Shown here in pieces: positions 35,827-42,944 of a stretch of DNA of 64,000 bases. The position numbers and the translations under genes are program-made. The first letter of the stretch is position 1; each line of letters starts with the position of its first letter. Source of the DNA: Prevotella sp. (GTDB lineage: Bacteria > Bacteroidota > Bacteroidia > Bacteroidales > Bacteroidaceae); contig JAGCZA010000142.1 of NCBI GenBank assembly GCA_017960525.1, forward strand, positions 1 to 64,000. The letters run 5' to 3'. The notes beneath the pieces were generated by a model. That model ran no database searches, was not told the DNA's origin, and worked only from the letters and a program-made list of their open reading frames with translations.

Positions 35827-38139
35827 ATGAAAGGGAAGTTGCTGCTATTGGCCCTGTTGCAACTGATAGTTTTACGGGGTCTTTCACAGGTTGCGGGGTA
35901 CACCTCTGCGGGTGCTGGAGTTCCGGCACTCGACAGCCGTCATCTGCTGCTCGACGGTTCGCTTACCGACGACGAGGCGGCAGCCCTTCCCTTTGTCTAT
36001 AATAGTTTCCAAAAGGCCGTGGTCCATTTCACCGACACGACCACGCTCTATGTGCGCCCTTGGGTATACTGGGTGGACAATCCCGATGTGCCAGAGGTGG
36101 TGCGGGGAGAAAACGGTCGCGAACCCTTTGGTATGGTTATCCGTGGCAAGAAACTGACATTCATTGGATTAGGCGAGCGGCCTGAAGACGTGGTGCTGGC
36201 GTCGCAGCGTGGACAGATGCAGGGAGCCGTGGGCAATTTTACAATGTTAGACATACACGTCGACGAGCTGACGGTGGAGAATATGACCTTGGGCAACTAT
36301 TGCAATGTAGATCTCAACTATCCCCGTCGGCCAGAACTTGGTCGCAAGCGTCGCAGCGATGCCATCACACAGGCACACGTGGGCTATGTGCACGGCAGGC
36401 AACTGACGGCCAGAAAAGTGCGTTTCGTCAGCCGGCTGAACCTGAACCCGCTCAACGGTGCCCGTGAGAGCCTCTACGACAGTTGTCATTTCGAGTGCAC
36501 GGACGACGCGCTGAACGGCGGCCACGCCGTCTACCGCCATTGCGACTTCGACCTCTATGGCGCAAAGCCGATGTGGAGCACCTTCGGCGCAGGGCCGCTC
36601 TTCGTGGATTGCGACTTCTATGTGCGCACCAACAACCGCGAGACCTTCTTCTGCAAACAGGGCGGACCAGTGACCGTTGTCGACTGCCGCTACCATGCCC
36701 CAGAGGGCAGCTATGTGGGCTGGACGGCCTATCCACAGCGGTGGCTGCGCTGCTATCAGAAGAACTTCACCCTGAACGGCAAACCCTACGTCATTGGAAA
36801 CCGCCAGAAGGAGAACACCGTCGTGATGGACTCTATCGACATGCGCACAGACCGTCCGCCCTTTCTCCTCATCAGCCAGCATGAGGCAGAAATGCAAGTT
36901 GGGGGCGAACCGTTGGTACTCCGTGCCGAAGCCAATGGCAGGAAGGTGTTTTGGCGTACTGACCCACTGCTCTATGTGAACCAGCCCACAGGCGACTCGG
37001 TGACCATACGTCTGGCTTGCGACCAGATAGACGAACCCGTCAGCGTTCCCGTCACCGCCTGCGTCGTCGGCGACAATCCAGCCGTGGCGGTGTGTGTTGT
37101 GACGGTAAAGCCCGCCCCGCTGCCGCCGCCCGCGTTCCTGAAAGAGCCTGAAATCAGGATAGAAAACGGTTTGGCCCATCTGGACTACCAGCTTGACTTG
37201 CAGGGACGGAGCGACGAGTCGTTCATCGCCTGGAGCCGCCTTGATGTCGATGACTGTCACAAGGAAGTTGTCCTGGCTTGGAGCAATGACGGCCCCCAAC
37301 GTACTTACAAACTTCGTCCGGGCGACATCGGCCATAGGTTGATGGTCACCATGCGTCCTGCCCACAATAGAAGTCTGAAAGGAGGCATGACAGAGGTTGC
37401 CAGCAAGCTGATAGAGGCAGCTGACGTTGCAGGAAGAGACAGTTTGGTGACAGACTTTAGCGACATCCGTTGCGGATGGAGTCACGGACTGCTTGTTGAC
37501 GCATGGCAGGCCGACGGCTTTAAGCCTGCCGACACGGCAGAATATGACTGGACATTCGACCGGCAGAAGCCGATGTGGGAATACGGCGAGGGCTTCAACG
37601 GCGCCGTGGGTCGGGGATTGTTGCAGGCCCAACGTGGTGCCCGGCTGATGTACACACCTTTCGCACGTACCTATAATAATATGTCGCTGATGCTACAAGC
37701 AGACCCCACCAAAACCGCTGGTCAGGGATTCGGCTCAGCTACGGGCCAGTATATGGACGTCTGCCTGAAGTTCGACACACACACACTGACGGGCTATGGC
37801 TTGCGCATCATCCGAACTGTGAAGCACGCCAAGGCTGTCGATTTCCTGCTGGTGGCATACAAGAACGGTGTTGTCACTCCGCTTACCGACCCAGTCAGTG
37901 CCACATGCTATCGCACAGGTTGCACCATCGCCCTGGACTATTCCGACGGACAACTCACCGCTAATGTCGTGACCACTACGCCCAAGCCCGCAGACAGCCC
38001 TTTGCCCCACGCCGTCAGCCTCTCTGCCTCCGTCGCCCCCAACCCCTTCGGCGGCATCCATATCCAGCATACTGGTTCCTGTGGCGAAAGCACCACTATG
38101 CTGCACCGTCTTCGCGCTACGTGGGGTGAAACCCAATAG
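35827..38139 (+). CDS. Secreted parallel beta-helix protein, pectinesterase/lyase-like fold
   Basis: 770 residues with a signal peptide (LLLLALLQLIVLRGLSQ). Residues about 60-330 show the right-handed beta-helix pattern of pectin-acting enzymes: YVRPWVYWVDNPD, FTMLDIHVDELTVENMTLGNYCNVDL, ARKVRFVSRLNLNPLNGAR, YDSCHFECTDDALNGGHAVYRHCDFDL. Later parts look like beta-sandwich modules. A catalytic assignment is not safe, because no clear Asp/Arg triad of pectin methylesterase was identified. The context (CE1-like esterase, oxidoreductase) suggests plant-glycan use (inference). Confidence 0.7.
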   Translation: MKGKLLLLALLQLIVLRGLSQVAGYTSAGAGVPALDSRHLLLDGSLTDDEAAALPFVYNSFQKAVVHFTDTTTLYVRPWVYWVDNPDVPEVVRGENGREPFGMVIRGKKLTFIGLGERPEDVVLASQRGQMQGAVGNFTMLDIHVDELTVENMTLGNYCNVDLNYPRRPELGRKRRSDAITQAHVGYVHGRQLTARKVRFVSRLNLNPLNGARESLYDSCHFECTDDALNGGHAVYRHCDFDLYGAKPMWSTFGAGPLFVDCDFYVRTNNRETFFCKQGGPVTVVDCRYHAPEGSYVGWTAYPQRWLRCYQKNFTLNGKPYVIGNRQKENTVVMDSIDMRTDRPPFLLISQHEAEMQVGGEPLVLRAEANGRKVFWRTDPLLYVNQPTGDSVTIRLACDQIDEPVSVPVTACVVGDNPAVAVCVVTVKPAPLPPPAFLKEPEIRIENGLAHLDYQLDLQGRSDESFIAWSRLDVDDCHKEVVLAWSNDGPQRTYKLRPGDIGHRLMVTMRPAHNRSLKGGMTEVASKLIEAADVAGRDSLVTDFSDIRCGWSHGLLVDAWQADGFKPADTAEYDWTFDRQKPMWEYGEGFNGAVGRGLLQAQRGARLMYTPFARTYNNMSLMLQADPTKTAGQGFGSATGQYMDVCLKFDTHTLTGYGLRIIRTVKHAKAVDFLLVAYKNGVVTPLTDPVSATCYRTGCTIALDYSDGQLTANVVTTTPKPADSPLPHAVSLSASVAPNPFGGIHIQHTGSCGESTTMLHRLRATWGETQ

Positions 38140-38178
38140 AATTTGCCACTAATAACTAAAAAAATAAACTGAACAGAC

Positions 38179-39195
38179 ATGAAAGTAGGAATCATTGGAA
38201 CTGGATGGATTGCCGAGAAAGCAGCCATCACCCTGAATGGACTGGGCCAGAACTCCAACTGCGAGGCATACGCTGTGGGGTCGCGCTCCCAGGAAAAGGC
38301 GGATGCTTTTTCCGCCAAGTGGAACATCAAGAAGGCTTACGGGTCGTATGCGGAGCTGATTGCCGACACAGATGTGGACTTGGTGTATGTTGGCACGCCG
38401 CACTCGCATCACTATGACGTGACGCGGGAGGCTATTCTGGCAGGAAAGCCTTGCTTGGTGGAAAAGGCGTTTATGGCGAATGTACAGCAGGCGCAGGAGA
38501 TTATCGAACTGGCGCACCGGCGCAAAGTGTTTCTTGCCGAGGCCATCTGGACACGCTACCAGCCAGCCGTGGGCATCGTCCGCAAGCTGATTGTCGAAGG
38601 GCGCATTGGAAATCCTCGGCTCGTCACAGCCACGCTGGGCTATTCGATGGGCGACAAGCCGCGCATCATGCGGCCCGATCTCTGTGGCGGTGCCCTGCTC
38701 GACCTTGGCGTCTATGCGTTGAACTTCGTGCGGATGTTTTTCCCCGCCGGCATAGTCAGCATCGATGGCACGTGCGTGAAGTCTGAGACAGGCATGGACC
38801 TGACCAATGCCATCACCATCATCCTGAAGGACGGTGTGCTGGCCAACGTGCAGTCGTCGGCTCAATGCGTGGGCGACAACATAGGTGTCATCGCAGGCAC
38901 CGAGGGCAACCTCATCATCGACAACATCAATAATCCCCAGACCATTACTGTCAATGGCCCCGACCGAACCTACATTGAGACCATCCACGTGCCACAGCAG
39001 ATAACGGGCTACGAGTACCAGTTCGTCGCCTGCCGCGACGCCCTTGCCGAAGGGTTGTTGGAACCTCGCGAGATGCCGCACACCGAGACACTTTACATCA
39101 TGCGACTGATGGATGGCTTGCGCCAGAAATGGGGCGTCCGCTATCCTATGGATGACATTTCTCAATTAACAACAACAAATAAAACGAATGATTGA
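38179..39195 (+). CDS. Gfo/Idh/MocA-family oxidoreductase
   Basis: 338 residues. The Rossmann nucleotide-binding N-terminus is KVGIIGTGWIAEKAA, with DLVYVGTPHSHHYD and LVEKAFM (the family EKP loop, here EKA). The C-terminal alpha/beta domain runs from GGALLDLGVYALNFV, with the family substrate-pocket DLG motif. It probably oxidises or reduces a sugar or inositol-like substrate with NAD(P); the substrate is unknown. It follows the beta-helix gene by 39 bp; the esterase start at 39197 is 1 bp after its stop. Confidence 0.85.
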   Translation: MKVGIIGTGWIAEKAAITLNGLGQNSNCEAYAVGSRSQEKADAFSAKWNIKKAYGSYAELIADTDVDLVYVGTPHSHHYDVTREAILAGKPCLVEKAFMANVQQAQEIIELAHRRKVFLAEAIWTRYQPAVGIVRKLIVEGRIGNPRLVTATLGYSMGDKPRIMRPDLCGGALLDLGVYALNFVRMFFPAGIVSIDGTCVKSETGMDLTNAITIILKDGVLANVQSSAQCVGDNIGVIAGTEGNLIIDNINNPQTITVNGPDRTYIETIHVPQQITGYEYQFVACRDALAEGLLEPREMPHTETLYIMRLMDGLRQKWGVRYPMDDISQLTTTNKTND

Positions 39196-39196
39196 T

Positions 39197-40384
39197 ATGA
39201 AAAAGGCTATGATTCTTGCGTGCTGCTTCCTGATAACAGGAAGCTGCTATGGCCAGCAAGCCCTGGGGCAGAGACCCCGCGTAATGTCGCCTGTCATCAA
39301 TGCAGACGGAACGGTAACGTTCAACTTCTACGACCCGGCGGCACAAAAGGTAAGTGTGAACGGCGACTTCGAGGAGATTCGCAACACGACATTAGAGATG
39401 AAAAAGCAGGACAATGGCGTGTGGACAGTGACCACGGCACCACTTGCGCCGGAGCTCTACTCCTACAGCCTCTCAGTCGATGGGCAGCGCATCGTAGACC
39501 CGTCGTGGAGCTACGTGAACCGCGATATCAACACACTAAGCAACATCTTCATCGTGACGAAGGCAAAGGACGACAAAGGCCATCTCTACCAGGTGAACGA
39601 CGTGCCGCATGGCACGTTCAGCCGCGTGTGGTACGACAGCCCGACACTCGGCCAGCAGCGCCGCATGACCGTCTATCTGCCAGCGGCTTACGACGGCAAG
39701 AAGCGCTTCCCCGTGATGTACCTGCTGCACGGCTGGGGCGGCGACGAGACGGCGTGGGGTGACCTGGGTCGTACGTCGCAGATTATGGACAACCTCATTG
39801 CCGAGGGCAAGTGTGTGCCGATGATTGTGGTGATGCCCAACGGCAACCCGACGTGCAATGCCGCCCCAGGCTGGTGGCACGAGGGAATGTACGTGCCCGA
39901 CGGAAACGCATTCAACCAGCGCGGCGCAAAAGCTTCGATGGAGGAGAGCTTTATGGACATCGTGAACTTTGTTGATAGTCGCTTTTTGACTATTGCCAAG
40001 CGTTCTGGCCGTGCCGTCACAGGTCTCTCAATGGGCGGAGGCCACACCTTCGGCATCTCCCGTCTCTATCCAGAGACCTTCGACTACTACGGCCTGCAGT
40101 CGGCAGCCTGCAGGATGCCGCGTGAAATTATGCCCAACGTGCAAAACTCCAAACTCAACGAGGACTTCGACGGGCAGATGGCTCGCCTCTTCGCATCGAA
40201 GCCCAAGCTCTTCTGGATTGCCATCGGCAAGGACGATTTCCTTATGCAGATGAACACCGATTTGCGCAAGTATCTCGACGAACACCAGTACCCATACGAG
40301 TACTACGAGAACGACGGCGGCCACATCTGGCGTAACTGGCGCATCTATCTGACGATGTTTACGCAGAAGATTTTTAAGAAATAA
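39197..40384 (+). CDS. Secreted CE1-like (feruloyl/acetyl-xylan) esterase with N-terminal E-set module
   Basis: 395 residues from ATG at 39197, which gives a proper signal peptide (MKKAMILACCFLITGSCYG); an ATG 9 bp earlier only adds MID. Residues about 25-120 form a CBM48/E-set-like module (GTVTFNFYDPAAQKVSVNGD). The esterase core shows YLLHGWGGDETAW, the nucleophile elbow GLSMGG and the catalytic His near NDGGHIWRNW. The architecture matches the bacterial XynZ/FaeA-type esterases that release ferulate or acetate from hemicellulose. Substrate assignment is inference. Confidence 0.85.
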   Translation: MKKAMILACCFLITGSCYGQQALGQRPRVMSPVINADGTVTFNFYDPAAQKVSVNGDFEEIRNTTLEMKKQDNGVWTVTTAPLAPELYSYSLSVDGQRIVDPSWSYVNRDINTLSNIFIVTKAKDDKGHLYQVNDVPHGTFSRVWYDSPTLGQQRRMTVYLPAAYDGKKRFPVMYLLHGWGGDETAWGDLGRTSQIMDNLIAEGKCVPMIVVMPNGNPTCNAAPGWWHEGMYVPDGNAFNQRGAKASMEESFMDIVNFVDSRFLTIAKRSGRAVTGLSMGGGHTFGISRLYPETFDYYGLQSAACRMPREIMPNVQNSKLNEDFDGQMARLFASKPKLFWIAIGKDDFLMQMNTDLRKYLDEHQYPYEYYENDGGHIWRNWRIYLTMFTQKIFKK

Positions 40385-40408
40385 GATGAATATATTGACA
40401 TTATTATT

Positions 40409-41593
40409 ATGAAAGACTTTAATTTCTATGCGCCGACAGAAGTGATGTTCGGCAAAGAATCGGAGGAGCTGGTGGCTTCTCTCGTTAAGAAATATGGCGG
40501 CACGAAAGTGCTGGTGCATTATGGCGGTAAGAGTGCCATAAAGTCGGGGCTGCTCGACAAGATTTGCGGGCTGCTCCACGAGGGTGGGGTAGAGTTTGTC
40601 ACCTTGGGTGGCGTCGTGCCCAATCCGCGTCTGTCACTGGCCAAGAAGGGCATTGAACTGTGTCGTAAGGAGAGTGTTGATTTCATTCTCGCTATTGGTG
40701 GTGGTAGCGTCATCGACTCGTCGAAGTGCATTGGCTACGGCGTCTGCTACGACGGCGATGTGTGGGACTTCTATCTTGGTAAGGCCGTGCCGAAGGCGAT
40801 GCTGCCCGTGGCTGCTGTATTGACTATTCCTGCTGCTGGCAGTGAAATGAGCGAGGCCAGTGTCATCACCAACGAGGACGGCGACGTGAAACTGGGTTAT
40901 TCCGATAACATCTCACGTCCGAAGTTCGCCATTATGAACCCCGAGCGCACGTTCACGCTTCCGCCCTATCAGACGGCAGCCGGCGTGACCGATATTATGA
41001 TGCACACGATGGAGCGCTACTTCAACCCCGATTGCGATATGACACTGACCGATGCCTTGGCAGAAACGCTGATGCGCACGATGAAAGAGTGCGTGTTCGC
41101 CGTGCTGAAGAATCCCGAGGACTACCGCAACCGTGCGCAGATTATGTGGGGTGGCAGTCTGGCGCACAATGATGTGACGGGCAACCGTAACAACGGCGAC
41201 TGGTCCACCCACCAGTTGGAGCACGAGTTGAGTGGAATGTTTGACGTGACGCATGGTGCCGGCCTTGCTGCCATGTGGCCTAGTTGGGCACGCTACGTGA
41301 TGCACGAGAACCTGAGTCGTTTTGTTCGCTTTGCCGTCAATGTGATGGATGTGCCTAACGATTTCACTGACCCAGAAGGCACTGCCCTCAAGGGCATTGA
41401 GGCTATGGAGCGCTTCTACCACGCCATTGGCATGCCCATCAATATCAAGGAACTGATTGGCCGCGACATCACCGACGACGAAATCCGTGAGATGACCCGC
41501 AAGTGCAGCCGCGACTACCAACGCAGTTGTGGCGTCTTCAAAGTTTTGAAAGCAGAGGATATGGAAGCCATCTATCGTATGGCTCGGGGATAG
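40409..41593 (+). CDS. Iron-containing alcohol dehydrogenase (butanol-dehydrogenase-like)
   Basis: 394 residues, Fe-ADH fold. The NAD(P) region shows ILAIGGGSVIDSSKCI and VAAVLTIPAAGSEMSEAS. Metal-binding residues lie in TDIMMHTMERYF, HQLEHELSG and THGAGLAAMWPSW. It resembles the YqhD/BdhA group, which reduces short aldehydes with NADPH. The neighbouring esterase could supply acetate or aldehydes, but no pathway is shown. It lies 24 bp downstream of the esterase. Confidence 0.9.
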   Translation: MKDFNFYAPTEVMFGKESEELVASLVKKYGGTKVLVHYGGKSAIKSGLLDKICGLLHEGGVEFVTLGGVVPNPRLSLAKKGIELCRKESVDFILAIGGGSVIDSSKCIGYGVCYDGDVWDFYLGKAVPKAMLPVAAVLTIPAAGSEMSEASVITNEDGDVKLGYSDNISRPKFAIMNPERTFTLPPYQTAAGVTDIMMHTMERYFNPDCDMTLTDALAETLMRTMKECVFAVLKNPEDYRNRAQIMWGGSLAHNDVTGNRNNGDWSTHQLEHELSGMFDVTHGAGLAAMWPSWARYVMHENLSRFVRFAVNVMDVPNDFTDPEGTALKGIEAMERFYHAIGMPINIKELIGRDITDDEIREMTRKCSRDYQRSCGVFKVLKAEDMEAIYRMARG

Positions 41594-41625
41594 AAAAACC
41601 GTCTGTCCGAATCCTTCCTATTTGT

Positions 41626-41652
41626 GTTGCGTAAACAGCGCAACGCATTGCG
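41626..41652. promoter_or_regulatory. Dyad operator-like site 1 upstream of lacI
   Basis: GTTGCG (41626-41631) is mirrored by CGCAAC (41639-41644), and CGCAACGCATTGCG lies at 41639-41652. The same 14-mer recurs at 41801-41814. Such repeated CGCAA/TTGCG dyads fit LacI-family binding sites (inference). Confidence 0.55.
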
Positions 41653-41696
41653 GTGGGAATTTATGGAAAAATGTTGGAAGGTCGCTAATAAATGTC

Positions 41697-41790
41697 TAAT
41701 TTTGCAGCGTCTTAACCAACACAAAGACACCATAACTAAACATAGCGTTTATTTGGGGGCCATCTGCCGTGAAGCAGGTGGCCTTTTTTT
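41697..41790 (+). ncRNA. Candidate small RNA with its own promoter and terminator
   Basis: A -7 box TAATTTTG (41697-41704) has a TTG-containing -33-like element about 20 nt upstream. About 55 nt downstream is a strong terminator stem (41758-41783) and seven Ts. There is no reading frame or start codon suitable for a protein, so a transcript of about 80 nt is expected. It could be an independent sRNA or the leader of a lost gene. Dyads at 41639 and 41801 flank it. Confidence 0.5.
41758..41790 (+). terminator. Rho-independent terminator
   Basis: GGCCATCTGC (41758-41767) pairs with GCAGGTGGCC (41774-41783, one G-U), with a 6-nt loop and TTTTTTT at 41784-41790. Confidence 0.85.
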
Positions 41791-41800
41791 GTGGATGTGA

Positions 41801-41814
41801 CGCAACGCATTGCG
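41801..41814. promoter_or_regulatory. Dyad operator-like site 2 upstream of lacI
   Basis: CGCAACGCATTGCG, identical to 41639-41652 and centred 162 bp away. A half site GTTGCGTTA follows at 41832-41840, upstream of the lacI -7 box. Confidence 0.55.
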
Positions 41815-41859
41815 CAACAATTTTCTTTGATGTTGCGTTACTATTATTAGGAAAAGGCG

Positions 41860-41867
41860 TAACTTTG
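41860..41867 (+). promoter_or_regulatory. -7 promoter box of the lacI-type gene
   Basis: TAACTTTG ends 23 nt before the ATG at 41891. The half-site GTTGCGTTA occupies the expected -33 region, which would allow autorepression. Confidence 0.6.
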
Positions 41868-41890
41868 TGGCTCAGAAAGTAACAAGACTT

Positions 41891-42898
41891 ATGAAACATA
41901 TTTCACAGCGCGACATTGCCCGCCAGTTGGGTGTCAATGTGAGCACGGTTTCTCGTGCACTCAGAGGCCTTGACGGAGTGAGTCCGGAACTGAAAAAAGA
42001 GATTGAGCGTATGGCCGAAGAGAGGGGCTACAGACCGAATCCCTTTGCTACGAGCCTTCGCTTCGATACGACGCATACTATTGGAGTGGTGGTGCCAGAC
42101 GTGGCCTACAACCACAACGCCCACATCGTGAAAAGCATTGAGGCTGAGGCACGTAAAGACGGTTATATGTGTATTATCACCGACTCGAATGACAACAGCG
42201 AAAACGAGGCCGACTGCTTGGAGTTGCTGCTCAATATGCACGTCGAGGGCATCATCCTCTGTCTTTCGCAGGACACTACCGACTTTGCCCATTTGGAACG
42301 GCTGAAGCGGGCGAAGGTGCCTGTGGTGCTCTTCGACCGTGCTGCTGACATTGGCCTCTCGTCGGTCATCATCAACGATGCAGCGTCGGCACAGGAAGCG
42401 ACAAACTGTCTCATCGATGGTGGGGCTAAGCGTATCGCTTTCCTTGGCGGTCCGAACCAGATGCGTCAGACGGTCCAACGCAAGCACGGTTATTTGGAGG
42501 CCCTGCGCGAACGTGGCATCCCCATCCGTGCGGAATTGGTGAAATGTCATCACATCAGTTTTAACTCCGGCTTGAGTGACACACTCGAACTGCTGCGTCT
42601 GCCGGAACCGCCTGACGCTATCCTTGCCAGTCATGGACTGCTGGCCATTTCGGCCCTTCAGGCGGTGACAAGTTGTGGGCTCCGCATCCCCGAAGACTTG
42701 GCTATTGTGGGCTATATGAGCGACTGGGTCTCAGAAATGTCGCATCCCCGCGTGTCGTTTGTCAAGCAAAACCTACGGGAAATTGGTGTCAAAGCATTCC
42801 GTCTGCTTCTCGACCAGATGAACGGCGACGACAGCGTGCAGCACGTTGTGGTGAAGGCGCGGCTGGAACTGCGCGACAGTACGCGGAAGATGGGATAA
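41891..42898 (+). CDS. LacI-family transcriptional regulator
   Basis: 335 residues from ATG at 41891; the frame is open from 41867, but that would include the promoter box. The helix-turn-helix is SQRDIARQLGVNVSTVSRALRG with the hinge helix RPNPFATSLR. The periplasmic-binding-like domain follows (TIGVVVPDVAYNHNAHIVKSIE ... IVGYMSDW). It binds DNA as a dimer and responds to a small ligand, usually a sugar. Repeated CGCAACGCATTGCG dyads upstream are probable operators. It may control the TonB receptor and GH9 genes downstream, or the upstream unit. Confidence 0.9.
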   Translation: MKHISQRDIARQLGVNVSTVSRALRGLDGVSPELKKEIERMAEERGYRPNPFATSLRFDTTHTIGVVVPDVAYNHNAHIVKSIEAEARKDGYMCIITDSNDNSENEADCLELLLNMHVEGIILCLSQDTTDFAHLERLKRAKVPVVLFDRAADIGLSSVIINDAASAQEATNCLIDGGAKRIAFLGGPNQMRQTVQRKHGYLEALRERGIPIRAELVKCHHISFNSGLSDTLELLRLPEPPDAILASHGLLAISALQAVTSCGLRIPEDLAIVGYMSDWVSEMSHPRVSFVKQNLREIGVKAFRLLLDQMNGDDSVQHVVVKARLELRDSTRKMG

Positions 42899-42944
42899 TT
42901 GTCGTGATAACGTAATAACGATATAACGTAATACAAAATTAAAG

